64,000 nucleotides of DNA from Serratia symbiotica (GTDB lineage: Bacteria; Pseudomonadota; Gammaproteobacteria; Enterobacterales; Enterobacteriaceae): contig LR025083.1 of the NCBI GenBank assembly GCA_900380265.1, positions 62,001 to 126,000 on the forward strand, given 5' to 3'. Of this stretch, positions 10,850-22,129 are shown piece by piece (the first letter of the stretch is position 1; every line of letters starts with the position of its first letter). A program made the position numbers and the translations under genes. The notes under the pieces are model-generated. The model ran no database searches. It was not told the DNA's origin and saw only the letters and a list, made by a program, of their open reading frames with translations.

Positions 10850-13800
10850 ATTGAGCGTGGTTATCTCAGATTACAGGGTGGTCTAGTGGATTAGTGTCAA
10901 AATAAGGCTAGGATTACGATTAATGTTCTTCTTATGAGTTTAATAGTATTACACAGCCTGAGAATAGGCTCTATCTTGTACTTTAATTAACTTTGCTTAG
11001 CCTTGCTGCTTTATAATATACGGCTCTGCGTTGATGTGTCCTGAAATCCTATAATAAAGACGGCTACATAGGCGCGACTGAGGTTTGTACAGGTTGTTAG
11101 TAAATAAAAGAATCTCTTCTTTCTACCGCCTCGCCAGTTTATAGTTTCTATACTCTGCCTCATTAATGGTATACTTGCACAATAGTACAGAAGTAGATTC
11201 TTGTACAAATCAGTGCTAGCTAGATTCACAGTAATGCGTATTTACAGATAAGCACGCTACGTAACGGCTGCTATTTAAACTTTCGTTACATAAACTCAGC
11301 TAAAACATCATTATTGGTTTAATACAAACAGCTAATTTAAATTTATAATTAATTCGAACAAATATTATTTCAGAGCTGTCTGCCAATAAAGTTAAAATCG
11401 CCAATTAGCGACTAATAAACAAAGTGTCTATATAGATGTTAGTCTACTAATTCAGATAAATACGGCACCGTTGTATTAATTTAAAACTATATTAATCTCT
11501 CTACATTTATATATTTTTATTAAAGCGTGATCAGGGAATCACTACATTTAATTAGTAGTTATTAACTAATCGGCATTTCAATAACATAAATATAACTTTG
11601 TCCTGTTTTATGTATATGTGCGGATGGTAATTCATTTTTAGCATTACAGAAAGTAAGTGAATATTGGTTTAATTGTTACAAGGTTATAATGAATTATAGA
11701 AATTAAAATAGTAAATAAACTAATCGGGTATAATGCGGTTAGTTTAATGCGAACATAATAAAACTGAGAGATAATATATATCTGTATTAATCTTTTATTA
11801 TCAATAAAAGAGATGACCTATCTTTTTATATATATTTAATATAGCCATGTCGTATTTTAATAAATTATAGTATCGGATGATGGCACTAAAGCTATAAAAG
11901 TTTCTGAAGAATAATTCTACATAGAGTGCTTCCAGTGTAAAATTGAAAGTCACAGAACAAACAAATTAATTCTAATTATTTCACAATACAAAGATAAAAT
12001 ATTTGTTAGAAGTATGTGATATAAGATTTCCATATATGATATTTATTTGTACTGGTTAGGCTGCTGTTGGTGCTTGATTGCTAAATCTATTTAAATTACT
12101 TATTTTTATATTAATTACAATAAATTTGTTAATTCTGATGATGGAGGGAATATACTTAAGTTCATTGCAGATAAATAAATTAAAGGCTATGAATATGAAG
12201 TTAATCGAAATCTTCTTCTACCTTTAAGAATCATTTCTGTAATATCGTCCCAGGTATAACTCACTAAACATCTACATTTTACCCACAGCTTATAGTGAAC
12301 TTACGCTTTATGTTAATCCGGTGAGGGATGGATACTGGAGCTTATAGAACATTTTCAAGTGAAGTATAAAATACGCGGAAGTAATATACCCTTATTCGCG
12401 CCATCAAGGCGAGTCTGGCTAACGTTATCGAGTATGTAAATATTGTTGGTCCGGCAACTAATATACCAGCCTGATGTGTGATATATAGCAAAAGCTGTCG
12501 GCTTTGCCGACGATGTTATCACCTCTTGCGCTGTACTATACAGTTTACGTCAAAAGTGTCTAAGGCGTTTAATATGTGATAGCCCTAGTTAGATGCCTAA
12601 ATATTGATTAGGATAAACTATATAGGCAGAATAAGTAGAATAGTCAGAAATTCATAGCAACTAGTGCCTAAGGTATCTTATGGCTATTGTATGTGTCATC
12701 TAATTAATTGAATTAGGTGCTAAATAGCATTGATATGGAGTTCACTAAAATCGAAGTTGCTTCAAATCCTCGATAAGATCGCTGCTGAATATCTAGCGAA
12801 ATATAACAACAGCTAACTATATAAAGCGACATGGGATATACAGGTATTCTGTCATTTTACTGATCCGAATAATAGCTGTAATCCTGGTATAGTTAAAAAA
12901 TGAAACGTAAAAGTTGAGCTGACTATTATGTGCAAGATTTCTGCTATGTACAGCTGTATAGCAGTCAGATGATGATTCTCGCTAGGGCTCTGCTTGGTGC
13001 CTTTTTTGCGCTATCTCCGCTATATGATCCCGTTGAGCTGTTCGTGTGATTCACTTTGTGCTTTGCGAGGCGGTCATTTTAAATGGTAATAGTTATGACA
13101 GTAGTCGAAATTCGCTGCACAAACTAATATGAATTTAACTACGTAGCCGAGTGACATCAGGAAACTGGGTATATTTCCGCAACACCTATACAACAGTCAG
13201 CGCTACCGAGTTAATATTGCTCATGATGCATATTGTGCTACACAGTCGACGGCTCGGAGGTCAAGCTGGTTTTGCTGAGTTTTATGTGTAAATTTTATTA
13301 GATATTAGTTAGCCTTTGAGGCGCGGTACTATATGCTTTAGCGCTTGAAGCGGGCTAGTTACTTAGTTGTGGCGCTGAGCTAGCTAATCTGGAGATACTG
13401 TAGTTTGCCTATCAGTAATTTAGTTAGATCTTCTATTGGTTAAGGTGTTATGGATTAGCAGCTTTGTCAGTTTTATATGATGAATATTGATTATGCTCAG
13501 TGATTTAGGTTTGGCATTCATAGTACTGATAAAGGCATAATAGCTGCTAGGATAGTAGCTGCTAGGCTGGTAGCGGCCTGGTTTCTCAAAGTATGGTGAT
13601 GCTAAGAAGAGTATGTTCTGTGAGCTCATTCCGCGTCTTCAGAAGTTGTTAAAAGTAAATTTCTGTCATTTTGTGCGTCGAGTTAAGCTACACTAGCATC
13701 CTATCCCCAACAGCAAAGATTATATTATGTCATTCTCTTTGTTATCAGATGCGTGAGTGAGGCGATCGGTATCATTACGTGGTGATGTGTACAACAGTAT

Positions 13801-15400
13801 TGGATATCTATGTATGTCCGCTGCCATACACCTTGCTAGTCGTTAATTGAAGTTGGCCACTAGCTAATCTAAATGGCGTAAATGATGCTCTTGTCACCAG
13901 GAACCAGTAGAATAAGCAGTAAGCTCATATTTTATAGGAATCACTCTGGAATTACCACTTAAACTGAGTTGCTCCTCAGTTGAGGAGAGACAGTTGGTAC
14001 CTTAATTATAATTTTGAATTATTATAAATAATAACGTATGCGGTTATTGTTTCAGAGTAAGTTGCTGATAAACGATGTAAGATGATAAAACCCTACGAAC
14101 GACCGGATAGCTTCTAGCTCAAATAAATCGCCCATCATGTTTTTATGATAACAAACCTATGAACATAACTAATTTTCTTAAGTACGCTTGATTTGGTATT
14201 TCCAGTTGAAAATAAGCCTCCTGAGGCCCATTTGCTCGTATCTGCTATTGCGTGGTCTGGGTTATCTGACCTAACAAATTAATGTACTCCTGGACCATAG
14301 TGGTCCAATGTTGGCGAGATAAGAGAACAAGAGCTAGGTTCTTAATGTAGCACATTATATGATTGATATAGCGGTTATATCTGATTGAGCGGTCTCTTGA
14401 CGCAAGGACGGCTCTCGCCTACTTGGTGAGAGTTTGTCGTCTATAATGGTGGGCTAGATTTCAGACAGGTAATGATGTTAGTAGCGTGTAGTGGTACGAT
14501 ATAAAATCAAATGCTAGTTGCTAGGCTCCGACTACGGAGGAGGGAAGATTTTATATATTAAAACGAAGGGCACATCTTAAAATGCGTTAGTAGGTACTTC
14601 ACCTCTACAACCCATGCTCTCTATTAACGGGCGCTTTATATATGGACTGCGCATCACCTGTCTAGAACTTATCGTGATTTATTGATGCTAATTTTCGTGT
14701 TTCCTGTTGTTGATATACTCGTAGCCATTTTGTTGCCAGCCGTGCTGGTTACTGGTGTCACCTAGTAGCTTGAGCGGCTATTTTATTTACTACTTTGTTT
14801 TATATTCTGTCTCCGAAATTGATATTCTGCTCCATCAGAAAGAGCTCTCTTCAGAATGAATTATCACTAGAATTGGTATAATCATAAACATAATAAAGTT
14901 GCAGAAACTACCACCACATGTAAGTCAACATGGGATTAGGTGATCGAGAAAAATCACATACAAGTCAAAGCTGCTAAGATTATTAGCGACAGTCTTTCAG
15001 GTGTCAAGCCTTAGGAAGCGTTATTGATATTAGGTAATGTGGGTGCGACAACTTTGACATAAAAATGGTGTGCAGGAAAGAAGAAAGGAGGAGAACCTGC
15101 TTTGAGTTTGATTATGCAACCCTAAAAAGGCTTGCTATAGGAGGTTTGTAACCATTAAAGGACAAAATAGCGGAAGTGGATAAAGAGAACTGCGTCATTC
15201 TCCTGCTCTCATAAGAGAGCTCAGGTATCTTATTACAGTATTTTTTGCCTCATTTACGGATACAAGGTAGCATGTTCCTCTCTGATTTAGCAGTAGCTAT
15301 ATAGAAAAAGAAATGATGGTAATACCTCCTTCCCATAAAAATAGCGCTAGTAAACGTTTGTCTTTTGCAAATACAGGATTTTAATCATAAACAGGTAAAC
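10850..15400. other. 4.5-kb desert upstream of ansP
   Basis: No intact gene. By synteny a plus-strand fadE fossil (divergent from gmhA) is expected at its left end, but I could not align any part of it. The stretch 11.3-12.3 kb is very AT-rich. Visible structures are a GTCGGC/GCCGAC triloop hairpin near 12498-12512 and a 15-bp tandem repeat at 13541-13570. Short open frames here have no recognisable family. Confidence 0.55.
13541..13570. repeat. 15-bp tandem duplication
   Basis: TAGCTGCTAGGATAG (13541-13555) is followed directly by TAGCTGCTAGGCTGG (13556-13570), then by a weaker third unit beginning TAGCGGCC. The first 11 bases of the two main copies are identical. No gene context. Confidence 0.7.
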
Positions 15401-15407
15401 AGGATGG

Positions 15408-16850
15408 ATGATGCAATTAAATAAAAAACATACGTATAATAAGGACATAGCTAAAAGACGCTGGTTAGACACTCATGAAGCCGGTTATCATAAAAGCATG
15501 GGTAACCGACAGGTACAAATGATTGCTATAGGTGGTTCTATCGGTACCGGCTTATTCCTGGGGACAGGCGGTCGTTTGGCTATGGGTGGGCCGGCATTAG
15601 CGCTAGTTTATCTTTTGTGCGGGGTCTTCTCTTTCTTTATTTTGCGCGCGTTAGGTGAGTTAGTTTCGCACCGCCCCACTAGTGGTAGCTTTGTCTCTTA
15701 TTCGCGTGAGTTCCTCGGCGAAAAAGCGTCTTATGTTGTTGGTTGGATGTACTTTCTTAACTGGGCGATGACTGGGATTGTGGATATAACTGCCGTTGCG
15801 CTGTATATGCATTATTGGAGTACCTTTTCTGAAGTGCCTCAGTGGCTATTTGCGTTATCTGCCCTTGGTGTAGTCGCCACCATGAACATGATTGGTGTTA
15901 AGTGGTTTGCTGAAATGGAATTCTGGTTTGCTTTAATTAAAGTTCTGGCTATTTTGGTATTTTTGATAGTTGGCGCAGTGTTTCTTGGTATTGGCACCCC
16001 GGTGGCAGGTAACCCTACCGGGGTGAACTTAATTGTTGCAAGCGGCGGGATGTTCCCGAATGGCCTGCTACCAGCGCTAGTGTTAGTGCAAGGTGTGATA
16101 TTTGCATTTGCTGGTATTGAGTTGATCGGCACTGCTGCTGGCGAGTGCCGAGAGCCAGAAAAAATACTTCCGAAAGCAATCAATAACATTATTTTGCGTA
16201 TCGGTCTCTTCTATGTAGGTTCCGTAGCTCTGCTAGTTTTGTTGCTACCTTGGCATGCTTACCAAGCAGGTCAAAGCCCGTTCGTGACCTTCTTTAGCAA
16301 GGTCGGGGTGCCTTATATCGGTAGCATTATGAACATCGTCGTACTGACCGCCGCGTTATCCAGCCTAAACTCTGGCCTGTACTCCACCTGTCGTATCCTG
16401 CGTTCGCTCTCTATGGGAGGTTCATCACCTAAATTTATGGCAAAAATGAGCAGTCAGCAGGTGCCTTATGTGGGTATTCTGGTTACTTGTGGTATTTACG
16501 TAATTGGTGTGTTTTTGAATTATTTTGTACCTTCTCAGGTGTTTGAAATGGTTCTAAATAGCGCTTCGCTTGGTATTATTAGTTCCTGGTCATTTATCAT
16601 CCTCTGTCAAATGCGGTTGCGTAAAGCTATCAAGGAAGGCCATGCAGAACCTGTCTCATTCAAGATGCCCGGCGCGCCATTCACAGCCTGGTTGACGCTA
16701 GGTTTTCTCTTGTTAGTAGTGATTATTATGGCGTTCGACTACCCTAATGGCACCTGGACTATTGCTACTATGCCAGTATTAGGCGTTATTCTGGTGCTCG
16801 GTTGGTTCGCGCTCCGTAAAAATTCGCCAGAAGTAAATCAGGAAAAGTAG
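15408..16850 (+). CDS. ansP: L-asparagine permease, AAT/APC family
   Basis: Intact 480-residue inner-membrane permease with the AAT-family start IAIGGSIGTGLFLGTG and about 12 hydrophobic segments. The N-terminal KRRWLDTHEAGYHKSMGNRQ and the blocks FVSYSREFLGEKA, MTGIVDITAVALYMHYW and SFKMPGAPFTAWLTLGF match AnsP rather than its relatives ProY, AroP or PheP. Length is near E. coli AnsP (499). ATG 15408 follows CAGGATGG; ATG 15411 is an alternative. No bacterial neighbour is legible for 4.6 kb upstream or 1.3 kb downstream, so it stands alone. It probably supplies imported asparagine from the host or a co-symbiont (inference). Confidence 0.9.
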   Translation: MMQLNKKHTYNKDIAKRRWLDTHEAGYHKSMGNRQVQMIAIGGSIGTGLFLGTGGRLAMGGPALALVYLLCGVFSFFILRALGELVSHRPTSGSFVSYSREFLGEKASYVVGWMYFLNWAMTGIVDITAVALYMHYWSTFSEVPQWLFALSALGVVATMNMIGVKWFAEMEFWFALIKVLAILVFLIVGAVFLGIGTPVAGNPTGVNLIVASGGMFPNGLLPALVLVQGVIFAFAGIELIGTAAGECREPEKILPKAINNIILRIGLFYVGSVALLVLLLPWHAYQAGQSPFVTFFSKVGVPYIGSIMNIVVLTAALSSLNSGLYSTCRILRSLSMGGSSPKFMAKMSSQQVPYVGILVTCGIYVIGVFLNYFVPSQVFEMVLNSASLGIISSWSFIILCQMRLRKAIKEGHAEPVSFKMPGAPFTAWLTLGFLLLVVIIMAFDYPNGTWTIATMPVLGVILVLGWFALRKNSPEVNQEK

Positions 16851-16892
16851 ATCCATAAAGCTTTAGTTGCTTATTAAATTAATCCTATGACG

Positions 16893-16917
16893 CTAATGAG
16901 GAATGATTCCGCATTAG
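16893..16917 (+). terminator. possible ansP terminator hairpin
   Basis: Arms CTAATG...CATTAG plus inner AGGAAT/ATTCC form a nearly continuous stem 43 nt after the ansP st­op codon. The following bases are GGGGTAAAC rather than a T-tract, so it could be a 3'-end stabilising hairpin and not a true intrinsic terminator. Confidence 0.35.
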
Positions 16918-16919
16918 GG

Positions 16920-18170
16920 GTAAACCCGCTCCTGTAATATCCTTGAAATGGTTAAGCATACGCAGATTGATCAACAATATACTAACCTCGTTATCTTGGT
17001 TTCGCCAATAGTTCACCCATGATTTGATATATGCCACATGGTGGTGGCGTGATAAGAATCTGTATTTCTCCAGTCACTTATTGTTAAATCGTTACATCAT
17101 CTTCGTCTATGTCAGATGGAAGTGCCGTATACGGTTACTAACCCAGTAAGGGTCGGTAGGTGTATAACTAAACATGCACTGGAATTAATCATTCCAGAAG
17201 GTCACCTCTAGCCCACTTTGATCGTTCTCACAATGCTAATTCGCTGTTAGCGAATACGAGGGCGATTAAATGCTAATGGCGTGCTTCTCGCCAACCACAC
17301 AAAGTGATATAGGCTGCTTGGTATCCATCATATATGAGTGCGTCACTCTACCATTCATTTAGTAGCCCTCTCATTAGTGCACAGTATCAGTAGGTTAAAG
17401 CTACGGTGAGCAGTCTATCAGGCAAGCTGTAGTTCTAGCGTTGGTTAGCGGTAAGGTGTTTGGTACGTGGGTGCGTCTCTCTTTGCTACTATATAGAATA
17501 TAGGCGCATTTTTAGCAGTATACTTTCTCGATGAGGTCAACCAGATTCGATAGTCACTCTTAGCTTCAATTAAAGTACTAAGATTGAATGAGGTACATGC
17601 ACCATATTCCTCCAGCCATTAACGCTATTTAACTGGCAGTTAAATATACACCAAGGACCTAGACGCGCTGCGGTTCGTTTAATTCATTTCTCGTATAGGT
17701 GGTAAACTGATTTGGTTGGAATTAGTTTATTGACAAGGCGCATAATTATGATAATGAGGATTGCTTTCTGTTTCACTGCGATGTATAGTGAAGTAAGTAA
17801 TGCATAAAGTATACTGTGTGTTGTGCAGTCAAGAAAATCCGTATATCGGACGCTTAAGTAGGTTGAATTATATAATGAATAGTACGCAGTAAACTTGCGG
17901 GCAAAAGACTGGTTAAGGTGACGGGAGCGGGTAAGGCTATATATTATGGTTAATAACTCGAGGTGCTAGCATTTCTGGAAGCCTCATAAAAGTTAGGAAG
18001 TTTAAATATGGCCATTAGATAACATGACTTTCAGGCAAGCCTGGTGGTTTTAAAATCACTAAACTTTTTAAGTTGCAAGATTTTCTCTGCTATTCCTTGA
18101 TTAGCAAATGTATATAGTGAGCGGACCGCTTCGAGTCCAGCATAAGCCGCGCGCGAGAGCGGATTTTATC
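16920..18170. other. 1.25-kb region without readable gene
   Basis: Between ansP and the 3' end of rhlE. A minus-strand dinG fossil would be predicted here from E. coli order, but I tested DinG N-terminal and Walker motifs by eye and saw no match. Only short palindromes are visible, for example ATTCGCT/AGCGAAT near 17239-17255. Confidence 0.5.
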
Positions 18171-19430
18171 TCACCTTCTCATAAAAGCGTGGCCTTTATT
18201 TAACTTTGTAAGTCGATCAGGACCTCCCATCTCCAGACCTGAGACATGTCGCTCCTGTCGACCGTAAATTATCGGTTCAGCTTTAATAGTGGGATCTGGT
18301 TCGTAGCCAGGCAGAGTAATTCGCGGAATTCCCTGCTCGAGTAGGTATTCAATATCACGTAGCAGTTTGTGCTCATCTACACAAACTAGTGAAATTGCTT
18401 TGCCGGTACACTCAGCGCGGCCAGTACGGCCAATACGATGTACGTAGTCTTCCGGCACATTAGGTAACTCGAAATTGACTACATGTGGAAGTTGCTCGAT
18501 GTCTAGACCGCGTGCGGCGATGTCGGTAGCGACTAGCACACGGATTTTGCCTTTTTTAAATTCTGCTAATGCACGAGTTCGCGCGCCCTGGCTTTTATTT
18601 CCGTGGATCGCAGTCGCGCTGATACCAGCTTTGTTGAGGTGTTCGGATAAATGGTTTGCTCCGTGCTTGGTGCGGTTAAATACTAGTACCTGCTTCCAAT
18701 TGCCTGCGCTAATCATTTGTTCCAGTAGATCTCGCTTACGATTCTTATCGACAAAGTGAACGGTTTGTTCGATCTGAGTAGTAACACTGCTATGGCGCGT
18801 CACTTCAACTAAAATGGGATTGAAGAGTAGCTTATGAGCTAGTGCCTTTATATTTTCTGAGAAAGTAGCAGAGAACAGCAAGGTTTGACGCTGATTTGGC
18901 AGCTTGGTCAACACGCGTCGGATATCATGGATAAATCCCATATCTAACATGCGATCAGCTTCGTCCAGTACTAGAATTTGAATTCCGGATAGATCAAGGG
19001 CATCTTTATATTCTAAATCCAGAAGGCGGCCTGGGGTTGCGACTAAGATATCAACGCTTTTTCTTAGCTTTATCATTTGCGCATTAATATTTACACCGCC
19101 AAATACAACCAATGAACGCAGGGATAGGTATTTACTATAAGTACCGACTGTTTTACCAGTCTGCGCCGCTAATTCTCGTGTAGGCGTTAGTATTAGCGCC
19201 CTAACTGACCGATGGCCTTTAACCGGTTGTTTATGTTGAGTGAGTAACTGTAACAACGGCAGGGTAAAGCTGGCGGTTTTACCGGTACCTGTTTGGGCGT
19301 TACCCATCAGGTCACGGCCTGCTAATACTAGAGGAATAGCCTGGCGCTGAATTTCTGTAGGTTTTTGATAGCCCTGCTCTTCAACAGCGCGCAAAATTTC
19401 AGCATTTAAGCCGAGGGTTTTAAATGACAT
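18171..19430 (-). CDS. rhlE: DEAD-box ATP-dependent RNA helicase RhlE
   Basis: Intact 419-residue helicase acting on ribosome assembly and RNA turnover. In order: Q motif ([14 protein letters not shown]), Walker [19 protein letters not shown] in [16 protein letters not shown] in LLFSATF, and HRIGRTGR. The start [16 protein letters not shown] matches RhlE and is preceded by GGAGC four bases from the ATG. The C-terminal tail after the helicase core is shorter than in E. coli (454), stopping at GHAFMRR, which may be lineage-specific trimming. In E. coli ybhL and rhlE are separated by several ybh genes; here only 244 bp separate them, so those genes are deleted or were never present. Confidence 0.95.
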   Translation of the reverse strand: MSFKTLGLNAEILRAVEEQGYQKPTEIQRQAIPLVLAGRDLMGNAQTGTGKTASFTLPLLQLLTQHKQPVKGHRSVRALILTPTRELAAQTGKTVGTYSKYLSLRSLVVFGGVNINAQMIKLRKSVDILVATPGRLLDLEYKDALDLSGIQILVLDEADRMLDMGFIHDIRRVLTKLPNQRQTLLFSATFSENIKALAHKLLFNPILVEVTRHSSVTTQIEQTVHFVDKNRKRDLLEQMISAGNWKQVLVFNRTKHGANHLSEHLNKAGISATAIHGNKSQGARTRALAEFKKGKIRVLVATDIAARGLDIEQLPHVVNFELPNVPEDYVHRIGRTGRAECTGKAISLVCVDEHKLLRDIEYLLEQGIPRITLPGYEPDPTIKAEPIIYGRQERHVSGLEMGGPDRLTKLNKGHAFMRR

Positions 19431-19609
19431 AAAAGCTCCATATCCGCCCGACGGTTATGGCTGGCTTGACTGTCTGGGAGGGAGGGTTAGACAGGAATTC
19501 AAGATCTCATCAGGGATGGTAATGCTTTAGTGTACCAGACAGAGAAGATTATAGCAGAAGTCGAATAGTAAGCGATAGCTTTAAATATAATGAAACACTT
19601 ATTTGTTTT

Positions 19610-19648
19610 AATTACGGTGCGATAGTGATACGGAATCACACCGTAATT
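19610..19648. terminator. 10-bp stem inverted repeat downstream of ybhL
   Basis: Arms AATTACGGTG (19610-19619) and CACCGTAATT (19639-19648) start 27 nt after the ybhL stop codon. There is no T-tract on the minus strand, so it is a weak terminator or a 3' mRNA-stabilising hairpin. Confidence 0.45.
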
Positions 19649-19674
19649 CGTATTTGAATAAAGATAAAGTACTC

Positions 19675-20385
19675 TTAGCGGCGATTTCCAAAAATGCGCA
19701 TACAGATTAGGAATAGGTTAATAAAATCAAGATAAAGCGTTAATGCGCCGATAATCGCATACTTATTCAAGATTGCGTGATCATCGGGGTTTAACTGATC
19801 TCCTATTGCCTTCAATTTTTGGGTATCATAAGCAGTTAATCCGATGAAGACTGCCACCCCGACATAACTAGTTACCCATATTAGCGTGCTGCTTTTTAAC
19901 CAGATATTTACCAATGACGCCAGTACGATACCGATTAGCGCCATAGACAGCATGCTACAAAAACCACTTAAGTCGCGTTTGGTGGTGTATCCGTATAAGC
20001 TCATCGCACCAAACATGCCAGCAGTGACGACAAAGGTACTAGCGATCGAGCTGTAGGTGTAGGTGATAAAGATGCTTGATAATGTCAGTCCTGTCAGCAG
20101 TGAGTAGAGCATAAACAATGAGGTAGCTAGTGTAGCTCTGAGATGAGTAATCATGCCCGAGATTACAAGCACCAGTGATAATTGTGTGATGATTAGTCCA
20201 AATAACGTGATCTGGTTAGAAAAAATAAAATTGAGGACTGCGGGTGTTTTCGCCGCATACCATGCAACGAATCCTGTCAGAAGCAGGCCGCAGGTCATCC
20301 AGCCATAGACTTGCGCCATATAAGCCTGAATTCCAGTGTTAGCACGTTCTATGATAGAACGATTAGAGGGAGGATATCGATCCAT
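19675..20385 (-). CDS. ybhL: Bax inhibitor-1/YccA-family inner membrane protein YbhL
   Basis: Intact 236-residue integral membrane protein of the BI-1 family with about seven transmembrane helices. Distinctive blocks AYMAQVYGWMTCGLLLTGFV, TAGMFGAMSLYGYTTKRDLS and LTLYLDFINLFL with terminal RIFGNRR are shared with E. coli YbhL (234). The conserved aspartates of the proposed pH-sensing pore (TAYDTQKL and YLDF) are present. The molecular role of YbhL is not firmly known; calcium or proton leak and FtsH modulation are described for relatives. It is the sole survivor of a block whose upstream neighbours moaE-A are fossils. Confidence 0.93.
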   Translation of the reverse strand: MDRYPPSNRSIIERANTGIQAYMAQVYGWMTCGLLLTGFVAWYAAKTPAVLNFIFSNQITLFGLIITQLSLVLVISGMITHLRATLATSLFMLYSLLTGLTLSSIFITYTYSSIASTFVVTAGMFGAMSLYGYTTKRDLSGFCSMLSMALIGIVLASLVNIWLKSSTLIWVTSYVGVAVFIGLTAYDTQKLKAIGDQLNPDDHAILNKYAIIGALTLYLDFINLFLICMRIFGNRR

Positions 20386-20564
20386 GCGATTACCTTTTGT
20401 GAAATAAAAATTTAAATGTTTATATACTATATATTAAATCTTGATAAGTTTTAAATTGCCCTCATGATAAGCGCTGCAATGACAGTCTCGTAGATAAATA
20501 GAACTAGTTTATAACAAAATCAACAAACAAGCTATCGCATACAAGTGCAATTTCCATTTTTATG

Positions 20565-20970
20565 CTACCTGAAACGCGCATCCCATGATGCTTAATTGGG
20601 TTTTGTTGTTTCTGAAAAATCGCTTGGTTTGTGGGTTGCTAATAATAAATTTGTTGGCGCTGAACGGGATAGTGTGATATACGGATATTGTTTCTAACAA
20701 CCTTTTCTCGAATCGAAGCAAAGCACATCCAGACAGTGGATTATCTTCAATCGATCATATTGGAAACACTCACAAGTCCGTTCAACGATCTCCGCCTCCC
20801 ACTTTAGGCTGTTGGATAACAATAACAAGTATTATTGTGCTCATGTCTGCACAAACTTATGGTTGCACACCTTACTAATAACGAGAACCAAATGCTGACC
20901 ATCATTTGTAGACTGACTAGCACTCATCTTGATCACAACTGATCGATAGAACTTTCTCAACGGAGATCAT
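20565..20970 (-). pseudogene. moaE: moaE fossil (molybdopterin synthase large subunit)
   Basis: Reads for almost its full length on the minus strand with stops and one shift. NDGQHLVLVISKVCNHK fits EDGAVVTFTGKVRNHN; then SLKWEAEIVERTCECFQYDR fits TEKALAEIVDEARNRWPLGR, followed by LKIIHCLDVL on VTVIHRIGEL. THKPSDFSETTKPN lies on the SAHRSSAFEAG region. Length (406 bp) is close to the intact 453 bp. It is immediately downstream of the moaD fossil, as in the moaABCDE operon. Confidence 0.65.
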
Positions 20971-20974
20971 AGTC

Positions 20975-21215
20975 TCGCCTATCTTACCGCCGCTCGGAGT
21001 CGGTAATACTATATGGTCGGCCGCTTGATGTGGATGATCTGGCGCAGATCAACGATAGATTGAAAGCTGCTAATCACTTTCTGAATCCACTGTTATGGCT
21101 AAACTGATACCGCGTTTCCATTTGAATTTCCGGGTAAAAGACAGAATATTTATCGTGGATTCACCTTTTGCGCGGTGCGGACTAATCGCCATTTTACTAG
21201 AACCTTACTGGTTAA
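20975..21215 (-). pseudogene. moaD: moaD fossil (molybdopterin synthase small subunit)
   Basis: The C-terminal part is legible on the minus strand: LAAFNLSLI matches LLAAVNQTLV, and after a one-base shift DHPHQAADHIVLPTPSGG matches DHPLTDGDEVAFFPPVTGG. The sulfur-carrying terminal Gly-Gly is thus still visible, but it is followed by Lys-Ile rather than a stop. The N-terminal half is not recognisable. Confidence 0.6.
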
Positions 21216-21605
21216 TAACCAGACATTTCTACGGCTGTGAAAATAGTATAAATGGGTACTGCGGTTATTCACTCTTAGCCTGTTATGGGTGCGTAGTAGG
21301 CACCATTTTAAATGCGTACTCGATCATGTTATGTTTGCACTTCTAGGAGTACTTTCAATTGCGCTATACACAGTGGATTAAAGACATAGATCAACCCTAA
21401 ATGCGGTTTTTTAACTTGAATAGTAGTAATTAGCGCCGTGACGGACATATCAATCTTCTAATGGCTATTCTCGATCAAGATGGCAAGCGCAAAGAATAAT
21501 GTTGTGATCAAGAATTTTTCACGGACTCTGTGACCTGTTCCACGGTGGTGGAAGCATTCACTATATAGGCTTGGCTGCTAGCGTCAAAATGGTTGGTTGT
21601 GTCAT
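21140..21605 (-). pseudogene. moaC: moaC fossil (cyclic pyranopterin monophosphate synthase)
   Basis: Starts at ATG 21605 and reads FDASSQAYIVNASTTVEQV then TESVK, fitting MoaC INAAGEAHMVDVSAKAETV then REARA. Later MSLIHCV fits WDLIPLCHPL. ITG, stop, E, stop, ITAV with IYTIFTAVE fits LTGKTGVEMEALTAA with IYDMCKAVQ, and PVRF fits PVRLL. Length (466 bp) is near the intact 486 bp. At least eight in-frame stops are present. Confidence 0.7.
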
Positions 21606-21607
21606 AT

Positions 21608-22120
21608 TTATTTATGTTTTAAATATAGTTTGAAGTGGTTTATTACTGATTTTTTAACTCGCCGAGTTAATGGATATTCGCTAGCCATATAGTTAATGAT
21701 GATATATAAACTAAACCTGAGAAATGAAAGCTTGCATTTTATACCGCTGTTGTTTGATAAAAAAGCGCTTCTGTTTTTTATGAGTAGAGTATGTGTATAT
21801 GTTCTTTTCATGCAGCATGTCACTAAAATTTAGTTCAAGCTCGCGCAAGGGATACGCTGCTCCCCGAATGCGCATAGGGTTAGATTACAAATAGCGGAGA
21901 CCTGTGCCCAATTACAGCCTACATGAAATGTTATAGGAGATATTATCACCTTAAACTATCCATGCATGATACTCCACATATCTGCAATCTGTGCATAGTT
22001 ATTGTTGCAGCTATGTAACTGACATCGTCAGTTATTTGATCCAAGGCGGGCGGTCATTTTCTAAAGAAATGGCACTAATGGAATAAAAAGCCCGTTAGCT
22101 GGTTGTATTAGTTTCATACA
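21608..22120 (-). pseudogene. moaB: moaB fossil
   Basis: The 3' third is open and ends INHFKLYLKHK just before the moaC start, like MoaB CNFHPHLKK. The preceding stretch HTLLIKNRSAFLSNNSGIK and IIINYMASEYPLTRR lines up with VANKTLIFAMPGSTKACR and NIIAPQLDARTR. The 5' part is not alignable; its limit is taken from expected gene length. Confidence 0.5.
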
Positions 22121-22129
22121 AAGTAGTAG

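Noticed and set aside
15408-16850. Annotation of this permease as proY, aroP or pheP
   Set aside because: The N-terminal KRRWLDTHEAGYHKSMGNRQ and whole-length similarity are specific to AnsP, and a separate proY fossil lies beside brnQ.
17000-18170. dinG fossil downstream of rhlE
   Set aside because: Predicted by E. coli order, but neither the N-terminus nor the Walker and iron-sulfur cysteine blocks could be aligned.
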